This document shows positions 39,701 to 49,186 of a stretch of 64,000 nt of DNA, piece after piece. Below the pieces are notes generated by a model, which saw nothing but the letters and a program-made list of their open reading frames with translations, was not told the origin of the DNA and ran no database searches. The stretch comes from Pandoraea sputorum (GTDB taxonomy: Bacteria > Pseudomonadota > Gammaproteobacteria > Burkholderiales > Burkholderiaceae), in contig NZ_CP010431.2 of assembly GCF_000814845.2 (NCBI RefSeq), forward strand, positions 4,402,001 to 4,466,000, in the 5' to 3' direction. A program made the position numbers and the translations under genes. Every line of letters starts with the position of its first letter. The stretch's first letter is position 1.

Positions 39701-40363
39701 GATACACACGCGCGCCTCGTGCGCCGTGAAATCGTCGGAGGTCATGAACTGGATGGGATGCGTTGCGACGACCGGGAGCCCGGCCTTCGCCGCCAGTTGC
39801 ACCGCCTGCTGCACGTACGTCTCCATGCCCTGCTGGCCAGTGCGTTGCAGTTCGATGTAGAAAGCGCCCGGGAAAACGCTCTCCCAGTGTTTCGCACATT
39901 GCAACGCCAGATCAGGGTTGCCTGCGGCCAGCGCTGCACCCACGTCGCCCATCTGCGCGCCGGAAAGCGCCAGCAGGCCACGGGCAAGACCGTCGGGCTG
40001 TAACCACGAAGGTTCGATCTCCGCACGTCCCCGGTACTGGTTGCCGAGCCAGGCCTTGGACAGCAACTGGCACAGGTTCAGATAGCCTTCCCGGTCGCGC
40101 GCGAGCAGCAGCAGGCGCGAGGGCTTGTCGCGGTCGGCCGGATTCGTGATCCAGGCGTCGCAGCCGATGATCGGCTTGACGCCCTTGCCACGGGCTTCCT
40201 TGTAGAAACGGATGGCTCCAAACATGTTCGCGAGGTCGGTGAGCGCGAGCGCGCCCTGACCATCCTTGGCGGCGGCCTTGACGACGTCGTCGAGCCGCAC
40301 GATGCCATCGGCGATCGAATATTCGGAGTGGAGACGGAGGTGGACGAAGCGAGGTTCTGACAT
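36788..40363 (-). CDS. dnaE: DNA polymerase III alpha subunit
   Basis: A 1191-residue replicative polymerase. The N-terminal PHP domain begins [20 protein letters not shown]; the catalytic aspartates are in [14 protein letters not shown]; the beta-clamp and OB-fold parts follow ([25 protein letters not shown]). Residues about 1103-1143 form a glycine-rich insert ([10 protein letters not shown] repeats, then GNGDGDAD) before the last 48 residues, absent from E. coli DnaE (1160 aa). The start at 40363 gives the family N-terminus. It is divergent from trhO. Neither holA nor other polymerase genes are adjacent. Confidence 0.96.
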   Translation of the reverse strand: MSEPRFVHLRLHSEYSIADGIVRLDDVVKAAAKDGQGALALTDLANMFGAIRFYKEARGKGVKPIIGCDAWITNPADRDKPSRLLLLARDREGYLNLCQLLSKAWLGNQYRGRAEIEPSWLQPDGLARGLLALSGAQMGDVGAALAAGNPDLALQCAKHWESVFPGAFYIELQRTGQQGMETYVQQAVQLAAKAGLPVVATHPIQFMTSDDFTAHEARVCISEGEMLGNARRVRRFTQDQCFRTQEEMLAAFEDVPSALANTVEIAKRCNLTLELGKPKLPLFPTPDGMSLDDYLVQLSKEGLETRLAQLFPDEAERDKQRPEYYKRLDFETGTIIKMGFPGYFLIVADFIQWAKNNGVPVGPGRGSGAGSLVAYALGITDLDPLKYNLLFERFLNPERVSMPDFDIDFCQDGRDRVIQYVKEKYGADAVSQIATFGSMAAKAAVRDVGRVLDLGYNFVDGISKLIPFKPGKHVTIDDALKEEPQLAERFQTEDEVKQLIELAQRVEGLTRNVGMHAGGVLIAPGKLTDFCPLYTQGSGEDASGVVSQYDKDDVEAVGLVKFDFLGLTTLTILNWAERYIKRLHPEMADWSLEQVSLTDPAAFSILKKANTVAVFQLESRGMQGMLKDAQPDRFEDIIALVALYRPGPMDLIPSFCARKHGREKTEYPDPRVEPVLQETYGIMVYQEQVMQMAQIIGGYSLGGADLLRRAMGKKKAEEMAEHREIFAKGAAENGLTREKSDEIFDLMEKFAGYGFNKSHAAAYALLAYYTAWLKAHHPAEFMAANMSLAMDDTDKVKILYEDCLATANGLGVLPPDVNVSAYRFEPADSKTVRYGLGAIKGSGQSAIEEILRAREGKPFTDLFDFCARIDRRVVNRRTIEALIRAGAFDSIHDNRAQLMASVPMAMEAAEQASAAANQVSLFDLGDESLQAPLELADEPAWTDKRKLQEEKQALGFYLSGHMFDSYSDEVRRFVRTRIRDLSEGRDRLVAGVISSMRTMMTQRGKMLIVQLDDGTATLEVTIFNEQFEANKHLFKEDELLIVHGNARPDSFTGGLRFTVESLMDLGRARARFARALKLSFNGNADWTRLRATLQPHCTMYRVAATAGAGGGGGFNGGGGFNGGGGGGFGRRNGNGDGDADKQNGLPVHIVYRRTDAECESRLGEEWKVQPGDELLGELRQWLTTDSVQVVY

Positions 40364-40547
40364 GGGCCGTATTGTAACGCGGCGTCGCCGGATTTCGCCG
40401 CGCGCGCGGGCTGTCTCGCGGCGTCCCGCGCGCGGAGCCTGCGTCACACCTCATTTGCCCGGCTTTGTCCTGAATCAAGCGCGAACTTGCACCGAATCGG
40501 CGATAATGGCGGTTTATTGCTTCACGCTTTTGCGGAATTTCGTTGCC

Positions 40548-41441
40548 ATGTCTATCGTCAACATCGCTGCGTACAAGTTCGTCACGCTCGACGACATCGC
40601 GACCCTGCGCCCGGCCCTGCTTGAGCGCTGCAATGCGCTCGACCTGAGGGGCACCATCCTGCTCGCGCCCGAAGGCATCAACCTGTTCCTCGCGGGTTCG
40701 CGCGAGTCGATCGACGCCTTCCTCGCGGGCCTGCGCGCCGACGCCCGGTTCGCCGATCTGGAAGTCAAGGAAAGCCTCTCGGACGATCAGCCGTTCCGCC
40801 GGATGCTGGTGCGCCAGAAGAAAGAAATCATCACCATGAAGATGCCGGTCATCAAGCCGGCAGACGGACGTGCGCCGGGCGTCGATCCCGCCACGCTCAA
40901 GCGCTGGCTCGACGCCGGACAGGACGACGAAGGCCGTCCGGTGGTGATGCTCGACACGCGCAACGACTTCGAAGTGGACGTGGGTACGTTCGACAACGCC
41001 GTCGACTACCGTCTCACGAAATTCTCGGAATTCCCTGACGTCATCGCCGCACATCGCGCAGACTTCGAGGGCAAAACCATCGTGTCGTTCTGCACCGGCG
41101 GTATCCGCTGCGAGAAGGCCGCCATCTACATGCGCGACATCGGGCTTGAGCACACCTATCAGCTCGACGGCGGGATTCTCAAGTACTTCGAAGACGTGGG
41201 CGGCGCGCATTATCAGGGCGACTGCTTCGTGTTCGACTACCGCACGGCACTCACGCCGGACCTCGCCCCGTCGACGACCAGACAGTGCTTCGCCTGCCGC
41301 GCCGTGGTGACGGCCGAGGACCAGCGCAGCCCCGATTACATCGAGGGCGAGCAGTGCCCGGCGTGCGTGGGTGACAAGGCAGGTGCCATCGCCGCTGATA
41401 CCGCTCATACCGCTGCGGCTGTCACGGCAACGTCGGCCTGA
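40548..41441 (+). CDS. trhO: tRNA uridine(34) hydroxylase, rhodanese family (TrhO/YceA)
   Basis: A 297-residue protein that makes 5-hydroxyuridine at wobble position 34 of tRNAs using oxygen. The N-terminal acylphosphatase-like part has [17 protein letters not shown]; the rhodanese domain has [20 protein letters not shown] and the active-site loop [13 protein letters not shown] short zinc-ribbon-like CFACR...CPAC pair follows, shorter than in E. coli. The start [12 protein letters not shown] at 40548 is preferred; another in-frame ATG is 14 codons earlier. It is followed nine bases later by gluQ. Confidence 0.93.
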   Translation: MSIVNIAAYKFVTLDDIATLRPALLERCNALDLRGTILLAPEGINLFLAGSRESIDAFLAGLRADARFADLEVKESLSDDQPFRRMLVRQKKEIITMKMPVIKPADGRAPGVDPATLKRWLDAGQDDEGRPVVMLDTRNDFEVDVGTFDNAVDYRLTKFSEFPDVIAAHRADFEGKTIVSFCTGGIRCEKAAIYMRDIGLEHTYQLDGGILKYFEDVGGAHYQGDCFVFDYRTALTPDLAPSTTRQCFACRAVVTAEDQRSPDYIEGEQCPACVGDKAGAIAADTAHTAAAVTATSA

Positions 41442-41449
41442 GCCCCCGG

Positions 41450-42409
41450 GTGACGCAGGCTTCGGCGCACGGCGCCAACGGACCCACCGACGCGCCGACA
41501 TCGTCGGCTCGCCCACGCGTTGGCGGCTACCGCGGACGCTTCGCTCCTTCCCCGACCGGGCCGCTGCATCGCGGCTCACTCGTCACGGCACTGGCCAGTT
41601 GGCTCGACGCCCGCGCGCACGGCGGCGTCTGGATCGTCCGCATGGAAGACCTCGACGAACCGCGCAGCGTGCCCGGTGCGGCAGACGACATTCTCGACAC
41701 GCTAGCGCGTCTCGGCCTGCATTCGGACGAACCGATCGTCTGGCAAAGCCGTCGTCATGCGCTTTACGAGCAGGCGCTCGCGGCGCTGACGGCAAGCGCA
41801 CACGTCTATCCGTGCGGATGTACCCGCCGCGAAATCGCGGACTCGCTCACGCGCGTGCATGCGCGTCACAGCACACTGGCTTACCCGGGTACCTGCCGCG
41901 ACGGCCTGCACGGCAAGACGGCCCGCGCATGGCGGCTTCGCGTGCCGGATGGCGACGCCGCGTGCATACATTTCGAAGACCGCTGGATGGGATCGCAGAC
42001 GCAGGATCTGGCGACGGAAGTCGGGGATTTCGTGCTCAAGCGTGCCGATGGACAGTGGGCCTACCAGTTGGCGGTCGTCGTTGACGATCAGTTGCAGGGC
42101 ATCACGGACATCGTGCGCGGGTCCGACCTGCTCGACTCGACCGCGCGTCAGATCTACCTGCAAGCCTGCCTCGGCGCACCCACGCCTCGCTATCTGCACG
42201 TGCCGCTCGTCATGGCCGACGACGGCCAGAAACTGAGCAAGCAGAACGGTGCTGCGCCGCTGTCGCTCGATACACCCGACGCGGTCCTCGCATCCCTCAA
42301 GGACGCGGCCTCGCACCTCGGGCTGCCAGCGGCACTCGCCGACATCTCCCATCGCGACGACTTCTACGCGGCGGCCACGCTCGCGTGGCAAGCGCAACAC
42401 GCAGGCTGA
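41450..42409 (+). CDS. gluQ: Glutamyl-Q tRNA(Asp) synthetase
   Basis: A 319-residue class I synthetase fragment without anticodon domain. It attaches glutamate to queuosine-34 of tRNA-Asp. HIGH-type motif: [15 protein letters not shown]; four zinc ligands in the CGCTRREI region with YPGTC; KMSKS-type motif: KLSKQNG. Starts with GTG directly after the trhO stop, so the two tRNA-34 modification genes form an operon. The first 27 residues are a Ser/Ala/Pro-rich extension. Confidence 0.93.
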   Translation: MTQASAHGANGPTDAPTSSARPRVGGYRGRFAPSPTGPLHRGSLVTALASWLDARAHGGVWIVRMEDLDEPRSVPGAADDILDTLARLGLHSDEPIVWQSRRHALYEQALAALTASAHVYPCGCTRREIADSLTRVHARHSTLAYPGTCRDGLHGKTARAWRLRVPDGDAACIHFEDRWMGSQTQDLATEVGDFVLKRADGQWAYQLAVVVDDQLQGITDIVRGSDLLDSTARQIYLQACLGAPTPRYLHVPLVMADDGQKLSKQNGAAPLSLDTPDAVLASLKDAASHLGLPAALADISHRDDFYAAATLAWQAQHAG

Positions 42410-42457
42410 CATTGTCGGCTGACTGTCCTGCGCGATCTGAATATGGCCGCCCAATGA

Positions 42458-42489
42458 AAAAAAGCCAGCGTGTGTACGCTGGCTTTTTT
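42458..42489. terminator. Bidirectional terminator after gluQ
   Basis: AAAAAAGCCAGCGT pairs with ACGCTGGCTTTTTT around GTGT, between the convergent ends of gluQ (42409) and the helicase gene (42541). Confidence 0.93.
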
Positions 42490-42540
42490 ACGACCACTGC
42501 AGGGTACCTGAGACTACCGCACCCGGCACTTGGCTTTAGA

Positions 42541-44040
42541 TTAGCGGTCCTGTGCCTTGCGCGGGAAGCCTGCGAGCAGTGCCGCGACCTGACGCTTAGG
42601 GGCCTTCTCCGACGGCGCACCGAAGGTCGTCGGTGCAGCAACGTCGTGCGACGCAAGATGGTCGCGCTGCGACTCACCGGCCGACGGCGACGGCTCGTAC
42701 GGCTTGTAGAAGAATTCATCTTCCGGACGCACGCGACGCGGCGTGCTGCCACCGCTACGGCCAGCGCGCAGGCCGTCGTGACGGCTATGGCGCTCACCAC
42801 GATCACCACGCTCCGCACGCTCACCGCGGTCGCTGCGCTCATAGCGATCACCACGGTCGTCACGCGACCGATTGCGGCGCTCCATTACCAATTCGCCACG
42901 CTTGAGTTCGCGCTTGATCAGCTTCTCGATTTCCACGAGTTGCTTGCGCTCGTCCGGTGCACACAGCGAGATCGCTTCCCCCGACGCGCCGGCACGACCC
43001 GTACGGCCGATGCGGTGCACGTAGTCCTCCGGGTTGTACGGCAGGTCGTAGTTGATGACGCCCGGCAGATCGGTGATGTCCAGACCGCGTGCGGCGACAT
43101 CGGTCGCCACGAGCGCGCGGATGCCGCCCTGCTTGAACGCCTCGAGCGCCTGCATGCGCTCGTTCTGCGATTTGTCGCCGTGAATGGCGGCCGTCACGAT
43201 GCCGTCGCGCTCAAGCTGGCGCGCCAGGCGGCTCGCGCCGATCTTGCTGTTCACGAACACGATGACCTGCTTCAGGTCGCGTTCGTTAAGAATCTGGACC
43301 ACGGCCGCGCGCTTGTCGTCTTCATCCACTTCGTAGACGACTTGCTCGACCGTATCGGCCGTCGCATTGCGACGCGCCACTTCGATCGTGACCGGGTTCG
43401 TAAGGTAGCTCGATGCGAGCCGCTTGATGTCGTTCGAGAACGTGGCCGAGAAAAGCAGCGTCTGGCGCTGCTTCGGCAGCAAATTCAGAATGCGCTGGAG
43501 ATCCGGCAAGAAGCCCATGTCGAGCATGCGGTCGGCTTCGTCGAGCACCAGCATCTTCACCTGGCTCAGGTTCACCGTTTTCTGTTCGACGTGGTCGAGC
43601 AGACGGCCCGGCGTAGCGATGAGAATTTCGACGCCGCGGCGCAGCGCGTCTTTCTGCGGATTCATGTCGACGCCGCCGAACACCACCGTATTGCGCAGCG
43701 CCGTGTGAGCGGCGTACAAACGGACGTTGTCAGCCACCTGATCGGCGAGTTCGCGCGTCGGCGTGAGGATCAGCGCGCGCACCGGGTGACGGGCGGGCGA
43801 TGCACTCGTATTGGCCTCGGGCAGCAAACGCTGGATGATCGGCAGCGAGAAGCTGGCGGTCTTGCCGGTCCCCGTTTGTGCCGCACCCATGACGTCGCGA
43901 CCGGACAGCACGACCGGAATGGCCTGTGCCTGAATCGGGGTCGGTTGGGTGTAGCCCTGCTCGGCGATGGCCCGCAAGATGTCCGCATGCAGCCCAAAGC
44001 TATCGAAGCCGGGGGTCGGAACAGCATTTACATCAGCCAT
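42541..44040 (-). CDS. rhlE: DEAD-box ATP-dependent RNA helicase, RhlE-like
   Basis: A 499-residue helicase for ribosome assembly and mRNA turnover. Motifs: Q-motif [27 protein letters not shown], Walker [28 protein letters not shown] in LLFSATFS, and [10 protein letters not shown]. The core ends near residue 375. The tail is rich in Arg, Asp and Gly ([24 protein letters not shown]), an RNA-binding disordered region. The start is preceded by a leader of up to 300 bases. RhlE is the closest E. coli match by core and tail style. Confidence 0.9.
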   Translation of the reverse strand: MADVNAVPTPGFDSFGLHADILRAIAEQGYTQPTPIQAQAIPVVLSGRDVMGAAQTGTGKTASFSLPIIQRLLPEANTSASPARHPVRALILTPTRELADQVADNVRLYAAHTALRNTVVFGGVDMNPQKDALRRGVEILIATPGRLLDHVEQKTVNLSQVKMLVLDEADRMLDMGFLPDLQRILNLLPKQRQTLLFSATFSNDIKRLASSYLTNPVTIEVARRNATADTVEQVVYEVDEDDKRAAVVQILNERDLKQVIVFVNSKIGASRLARQLERDGIVTAAIHGDKSQNERMQALEAFKQGGIRALVATDVAARGLDITDLPGVINYDLPYNPEDYVHRIGRTGRAGASGEAISLCAPDERKQLVEIEKLIKRELKRGELVMERRNRSRDDRGDRYERSDRGERAERGDRGERHSRHDGLRAGRSGGSTPRRVRPEDEFFYKPYEPSPSAGESQRDHLASHDVAAPTTFGAPSEKAPKRQVAALLAGFPRKAQDR

Positions 44041-44356
44041 GATGAAGGGACATCTCTTTTAAAAAAACGGGGGCCGCCACGCGGAAGGGTTTCCGCATCA
44101 AAGCTCACTCGCGAAGATTCAAGGGGCGCTGCGCGCCATGCTCAAGGCTGGCGCGAGAGGGGTCTGTCATGTAACAGATGCGTCGGGCGCCGCCGGACCG
44201 GGGTGGTCGTCAAGAAGCGAAACAGACGCAATTCTAGCACTTGCGCACGACCAACGTGTGACAACGGCCCTTGCCGGGCCGTGTTCGTCGAATAACGCGA
44301 GAGGTTACACGCAGGCGAATGCGCCGAAGAACGCGCAGTTCGGGCGCTTTGGGCGT
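44041..44356. other. 316-base gap upstream of the helicase gene
   Basis: No gene. It holds a hairpin ACGGCCC/GGGCCGT at 44264-44282 that may stop transcription from the frameshifted symporter gene, though no T-run follows. A TAGAAT hexamer on the minus strand (44236-44231) may be the -10 element of the helicase gene, giving a leader of about 185 bases. Confidence 0.35.
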
Positions 44357-45423
44357 TCAGCGGCCCGCACCTGCATTCGCGCTGCCGCTCTCCGGCTTGC
44401 CGGGATTGGCACCGGGCGCGGCCTTACCGGCCACGGCTTTCGCGGCCTGAGCGGCACGTTGACGATTGGCATAACGTGTCGCCAGCACGGCACACACCAT
44501 CAGTTGCATCTGATGGAACAACATGAGCGGCAGGACAATCGCGCCGAGCGGGCCAGTCGCAAACAGCACCTTGGCCATCGGAATGCCGCTCGCGAGACTC
44601 TTTTTCGAGCCGCAGAAGACGATGGTGATCTCGTCTTCGCGCGAAAATCCGAGCCAGCGTGCCGAATACGTCGTGATTGCGAGCATGATCGCCAGAATGA
44701 CTGCGCAGCAGCCCAGCAGCCCCAGCAGCGCCAGCGGGGGAATCTGATGCCACAGCCCCGTGTTCACGGCTTCGCTGAACGCGGTATAGACAACCAGCAG
44801 AATCGAGCCCTGATCCACGATCTTGAGCAGCCCGCGGTTGCGCTCCACCCATTTGCCGATGGCCTTGCGCGACAACTGCCCGGCAATGAACGGCACGAGC
44901 AGTTGCAGCATGATGTTGCCAATGGAGTCGAACGGCGACGCGCCGCTGTTGCCATCGTGATGGATCACCACCAGACCAACCAGCAGCGGCGTAATGAAGA
45001 TGCCGAACAAGCTGGACGCCGACGCGCTGCACACCGCGGCGGGCACGTTACCGCGCGCTATCGACGTAAAGGCAATGGCCGACTGGACGGTGGCGGGCAG
45101 CGTGCATAGGAAGAGGATGCCCAGATACAGCTCGGGGTCACCATCCACGACAGCACGGGCTTGAGCGCCACGCCAACGATCGGGAAGATAACAAACGTGC
45201 TGGCGAACACCAGCAGATGCAAACGCCAGTGGGTCGCACCGGCAAGCACGGCTTCGCGCGACAGCTTCGCGCCGTGCAGGAAGAACAATGCGGCAATCGC
45301 CACGTTGGTCAGCAAATTGAAGGCGACTTCGCCCTCGCCGTGCGCAGGCAGAAAACTGGCCAGCGCAACGGTAGCAACCAGCATCAACGTGAAATTGTCG
45401 GGAAGGAAACGCGGTCTGGCCAT
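44357..45423 (-). pseudogene. Bile acid:sodium symporter family transporter (YfeH-like), frameshifted
   Basis: The gene is split by one missing base. The first 95 codons (from 45423, MARPRFLPDNFTLMLVATVALASFLPAHG) and the part from about 45140 to 44357 (LYLGILFLCTLPATVQSAIAFTSIARGN ... FCGSKKSLASGIPMA) both match YfeH-type transporters end to end but lie in different frames. The break is at CTCGGGGT (45131-45138), where one more G/C in the four-base run would restore SWMVTPELYLG. About ten membrane helices are encoded in all. Either a real inactivating mutation or a sequencing error. A LysR gene diverges 243 bases upstream. Confidence 0.85.
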
Positions 45424-45666
45424 CGTTGCTCTTGAATACTCTCTCGGATACGTCTGAAATGACAAAGCCCGTTCCGCCCGAACACGGGACGCGACGGCCT
45501 TGACGGGCCGTCGCGAGGTCGACTGTCGATCCTGAGGCCCCAGGCGTCAAAAAGTGACAGGAAAGTGACCGGAAGTGTGCGCTCGCGCTACGGGTTTTTA
45601 CGTATTAGAGCGCAAGGGTAGTTAAAATACAAATTCATTTAAAAATTTTATTCATACCAAAGACGC

Positions 45667-46617
45667 ATGAATATCTCGCTGCGCCAGCTCAAAGTGTTCC
45701 TCGCAGTGGCCGAACACGGCAGTTTCAGCCGCGCGGGCGAGGATATTGGCCTGACGCAACCGGCCGTGAGCCGCTGCATCCGGGAATTGGAGCAAGAACT
45801 CGGGCTCAAGCTGGTGGACCGCACCACGCGGGAGGTCACGCTGACCGAAGTGGGCGCTAGCCTCTCTGCCACCCTCGCCCGGGTGCTCGACGAACTGGAG
45901 AGCGCTCTGCGCGATACGCACGGGTTGGCGGAAGAGCGTCGCGGCCGCGTACGCGTGGCCAGCGCGCCGACCATTTCCGCGAATCTCATGCCCGAGTGCA
46001 TCTCGGCGTGTGCCGCCCGTTATCCCGATATCACCCTGATGCTGCGCGATCAGGTTCAGACGCTCGCCACAGACAGCGTGCGACATGGTGAAGTCGACTT
46101 TGGCGTGATTGTCGCCTCGGAGGGCACGGACGATCTGGTGGGCGAGCCCATCATGGTCGAGCCGTTCCTCGTAGTGTGCGACCGTTCACATCGCTTTGCG
46201 AAGCAAACCGAGGTGACGTGGAACGAACTCAATGGCGAGAAGCTGGTGTTGCTTGACTACGCGTCCGGCAGCCGACCGCTGATCGACCGCGCATTGGCCG
46301 AACATGGCGCCTACTGCCAGGTGGCACAGGAAGTCGGGCATGCGATCACCGTCTTCCGGATGGTCGAAGCGGGTATTGGCATCAGCATCATGCCTGCGCT
46401 GGCGTTGCCCGCCATGCCCGGACTGTCGGCGAACGGCCCGGAAGCGGACAGCCGCCTCGTGGCCTTGCCGCTCACGCCGCAGATCGACCGGACCATCATG
46501 CTGGTGCGCCGCAAGAACCGAACGCTCTCCCCCGCCGCGCAATCCGTCTGGGAATTGATCCAGCAGATCACGGCCAATACGCCGCACTCGCTCGCGTCGG
46601 GCAAGCCACGCAAGTGA
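45667..46617 (+). CDS. LysR-family transcriptional regulator
   Basis: A 316-residue regulator. The winged helix-turn-helix is in residues 1-60 (LRQLKVFLAVAEHGSFSRAGEDIGLTQPAVSRCIRELEQELG), followed by a periplasmic-binding-like effector domain from about residue 90 (GRVRVASAPTISANLMPECI). It faces away from the YfeH-like transporter gene and probably controls it. The 243-base gap is AT-rich near 45620-45660, with ATTCAT at 45633-45638 and 45650-45655, where LysR binding and both promoters may lie. The inducer is unknown. Confidence 0.92.
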   Translation: MNISLRQLKVFLAVAEHGSFSRAGEDIGLTQPAVSRCIRELEQELGLKLVDRTTREVTLTEVGASLSATLARVLDELESALRDTHGLAEERRGRVRVASAPTISANLMPECISACAARYPDITLMLRDQVQTLATDSVRHGEVDFGVIVASEGTDDLVGEPIMVEPFLVVCDRSHRFAKQTEVTWNELNGEKLVLLDYASGSRPLIDRALAEHGAYCQVAQEVGHAITVFRMVEAGIGISIMPALALPAMPGLSANGPEADSRLVALPLTPQIDRTIMLVRRKNRTLSPAAQSVWELIQQITANTPHSLASGKPRK

Positions 46618-46872
46618 CACGCCAGGCCACCGGCCCTGACATGATGGGAATAACCAACGGATACCAGGCTTTTGTGCACCATTGAGCGAAATTCAGCAAA
46701 AAACCGCCTGATCGGGATGGGTCTCGACACATCAAAGTAAGTGAGCGCCTGCTACAATGCGGGTGCGTCGACTCCCCCCAAGTGCGTGACTGTGCCATCG
46801 GGCGTCTGCCCCGCCATCGTGCCTCGACGACATGCCCGCGCCCTGCGGGCATTGTGCTTCCGGTACGGCGTC

Positions 46873-47166
46873 ATGGACTTGTTCATCAAATACTTCAGCC
46901 CGCTGTGGCTCTTCCACGCGGCAGCCGATCTGTCTTTCTGGCAGCGGCATCAACTCGACGCGCGCATGCAGATCGTGAGTCGCTTCATGTGGCGCTATGT
47001 CATGCGCTGGTGCGTCGTAAGCGCCACGCTGCTCGTGCCTGCCGCCGTGATGGCGCATGGGCTCGCGGCCACAGGACTCGCTCTGGCTGGCGGTGTTTCG
47101 GCGAGCGTGACGGTGCTCATGGCCGCGCTGGCGCTGGGCTGCCTTATCGGATCGCGACTGCGCTGA
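46873..47166 (+). CDS. Small hypothetical membrane protein
   Basis: A 97-residue protein, not recognised. Start MDLFIKYFSPLWLFHAAADLSFW; an Arg-rich stretch RFMWRYVMRW is followed by two hydrophobic segments (about residues 46-64 and 70-93) ending GSRLR. An in-frame earlier ATG at 46741 would add 44 residues of poor quality. A TACAAT hexamer at 46752-46757 may be its -10 element. Codon use is ordinary for the window. A function cannot be suggested. Confidence 0.6.
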   Translation: MDLFIKYFSPLWLFHAAADLSFWQRHQLDARMQIVSRFMWRYVMRWCVVSATLLVPAAVMAHGLAATGLALAGGVSASVTVLMAALALGCLIGSRLR

Positions 47167-47299
47167 AAGGGTCGCGGTTGCGCTGAAGCGTGCCACGTCT
47201 GCGCTAAAGCGTCATCCGCGTCGACTATGATGGAACGGCTCGCCTCGCGCGGCCGACGGTCCGCGACGCCGGCATCTTTCGACCCCAAAGGAGAATCCC

Positions 47300-47932
47300 A
47301 TGGCCAACGCCAAGATCCTGGTGGTGTTCTATAGCATGTACGGGCACATCTACAAGATGGCCGAAGCGGTCGCCGAAGGCGCGCGCAGCGTCGCCAGCGC
47401 CGACGTCACTGTGATGCAGGTCCCTGAACTCGTCCCCGACGATGTGCTGGAAAAAAGCGGCGCAAAGGCCGCACGCGCTGCCTTTGCCAGCGTGCCCGTC
47501 GCGCGCGTCGACCAGTTGCCCGAGTACGACGCGATCATCTTCGGCACCCCGACGCGCTTCGGCAACATGACCGCGCAGATGCGCAACTTCCTCGACCAGA
47601 CCGGAGGCCTTTGGGCCAAGGGGGCGCTTGCAGGTAAAGTCGGCAGCGTGTTCGCAAGCACCGCGACGCAGCACGGCGGGCAGGAAACGACCATCACGAG
47701 CTTCCACACCACGCTGCTTCACCACGGCATGATCATCGTCGGCGTGCCATACACCGAGCCTGCGCTCACCAACATGAAAGAGATCACCGGCGGCTCGCCC
47801 TACGGCGCCACGACACTCGCCGCCGCCGACGGCTCACGTCAGCCGAGCGAGAACGAGTTGACGATTGCACGGACGCAAGGCCGTCACGTCGCGGAAATCG
47901 CCGCAGCGCTTAAGCACGGACGCGCTCTGTAA
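47300..47932 (+). CDS. wrbA: NAD(P)H:quinone oxidoreductase WrbA
   Basis: A 210-residue flavodoxin-like FMN protein that reduces quinones by two electrons. Marks: [23 protein letters not shown] (FMN phosphate loop), [25 protein letters not shown], and [25 protein letters not shown]. The start is behind AAAGGAGAA, one of the best ribosome binding sites in the window. Length is that of the family (198-210). It is monocistronic. Confidence 0.96.
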   Translation: MANAKILVVFYSMYGHIYKMAEAVAEGARSVASADVTVMQVPELVPDDVLEKSGAKAARAAFASVPVARVDQLPEYDAIIFGTPTRFGNMTAQMRNFLDQTGGLWAKGALAGKVGSVFASTATQHGGQETTITSFHTTLLHHGMIIVGVPYTEPALTNMKEITGGSPYGATTLAAADGSRQPSENELTIARTQGRHVAEIAAALKHGRAL

Positions 47933-48004
47933 AACACGTCGGCAAATTACCGGCAACACGCGCGACGCGACGTCATTCGACGTTCGCGTCGCACGGTATC
48001 GCGT

Positions 48005-48883
48005 TCAGATCAACTTCAGGTTCTTCAGCACCTCACGCACGATACGCGCGCGCTTCGGGCCGTCGGCGTCGCCGTTCATGTCGATGTTCAGCGCGATCAT
48101 CGTCAGATTGCCGTCACGCTCCAGCCAGCCCACCCACCAGCCGATATCCGGCTTCTTGTCGACGAACCAGCCGGTCTTGCCGTGCAGCACATAGTCGGCG
48201 TTCGCTTCGACGATGGAAATCTGCCGGACGATGTCCTGCGAACGCGCGGAGAACGGCAACGTGCCACGCGCCAGACGCTGCAGGAAGTCGACTTGCTCGC
48301 GCGCTGAGATCTGCAAACTGTCGTCCACCCAATAGGTGTCGTTCACCCGACCGATGGTCCGGTTACCGTACCCGACGGCGTCGAGCTTCGCCTGCGCATA
48401 CGCACGCGGAATCTTGTGCGAAACGACCTGATAGCACGGGTAGCAAGACACGCGAAACGCGTCGCGCAGATTCAATTCTGCATTCCACGCCTTAATCCGG
48501 CGCGGTTTGCCGTCCCACGGAATCGTCTCGCGCTCGTTGTCCAGCGCACCCGATTCCAGCGCCAGCAGACTGTTGAAAATCTTGTACGTCGACGCCGGGG
48601 ACATGCGCCGCTCGGCGCGCGCCGAGTCGTACGCCTGATACGTCTGTGTCTTGCCGTCGAGCACGACGACCGTGCCCTTCACGTTTTCCGCCGCAAAGAA
48701 CTTGCCCCAGTCGGCACGCTCGGTCACGTGGACGGGCGCTGCCACGGAAGGTGCTGCCGCGGCTGACGCGCGCGACAATTCCAGCGCGTGTGCTGGCGAG
48801 GGCAGCAGACCATGCGCGACGACCGCCGACGCCAGACGCAGCACGACAGCCGCGCGACACCAGTGAGAGAGAATTCGTTTCAT
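48005..48883 (-). CDS. Class D beta-lactamase (OXA type)
   Basis: A 292-residue periplasmic serine beta-lactamase. A signal peptide of about 36 residues precedes the mature enzyme. Motifs: S98-T-Y-K101 (nucleophile and carbamylated Lys position), YGN at 172-174, KTG at 236-238, and WWVGW at 249-253. The second motif, usually S-x-V, reads S146-C-Y148, and a nearby Cys150 makes a CYPC pair. Pandoraea species are known to carry chromosomal OXA enzymes of the OXA-62 group, some hydrolysing carbapenems; whether this one does cannot be read from sequence. No mobile element flanks it, so it looks intrinsic. The start at 48883 is preferred over a longer frame because it gives the signal peptide. Confidence 0.92.
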   Translation of the reverse strand: MKRILSHWCRAAVVLRLASAVVAHGLLPSPAHALELSRASAAAAPSVAAPVHVTERADWGKFFAAENVKGTVVVLDGKTQTYQAYDSARAERRMSPASTYKIFNSLLALESGALDNERETIPWDGKPRRIKAWNAELNLRDAFRVSCYPCYQVVSHKIPRAYAQAKLDAVGYGNRTIGRVNDTYWVDDSLQISAREQVDFLQRLARGTLPFSARSQDIVRQISIVEANADYVLHGKTGWFVDKKPDIGWWVGWLERDGNLTMIALNIDMNGDADGPKRARIVREVLKNLKLI

Positions 48884-49012
48884 TTCGTTATCCTTATTTT
48901 TAAGAAGATAGTGGGTGACATGGGGATGACACGCCGGGTGTGGCGGCGACGTCGAAACGTCGTCGCTGCCGATACGAGTCGCGCTGGCCAGGCACTCTTT
49001 TTTTCGAAAGCG

Positions 49013-49046
49013 TTTGCAGCTTAGTGTGCGTTTCGGCAGCTGCAAA
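49013..49046. promoter_or_regulatory. Inverted repeat between blaOXA and the next gene
   Basis: TTTGCAGCT (49013-49021) and AGCTGCAAA (49038-49046) are perfect inverted copies with 16 bases between them. No T-run follows on either strand. It lies in the 303-base divergent gap (48884-49186), about 130 bases before the bla start and 140 before the plus-strand gene, and could be an operator for either. Nothing else is seen in the gap. Confidence 0.4.
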
Positions 49047-49186
49047 GCAAAGCTACCGTAACCGACGTAACCGCCGTATCATCGGCTCGCCCCTTGCGCA
49101 AGTTCGTGGAACGTGCGCACGCCGTTCGCGCCACAACGTGCGCCTCCGGTCCCTGCCAAGCTTGCTGCCCGAGTCACTCAGTCAAC

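Noticed and set aside
38612..40003. 463-codon frame opposite dnaE
   Set aside because: Shadow of dnaE, with no domain or ribosome binding site.
45058..45160. Programmed -1 frameshift in the symporter gene
   Set aside because: There is no X-XXY-YYZ slippery heptamer or downstream structure of note at the break; a lost base in the G run is simpler.
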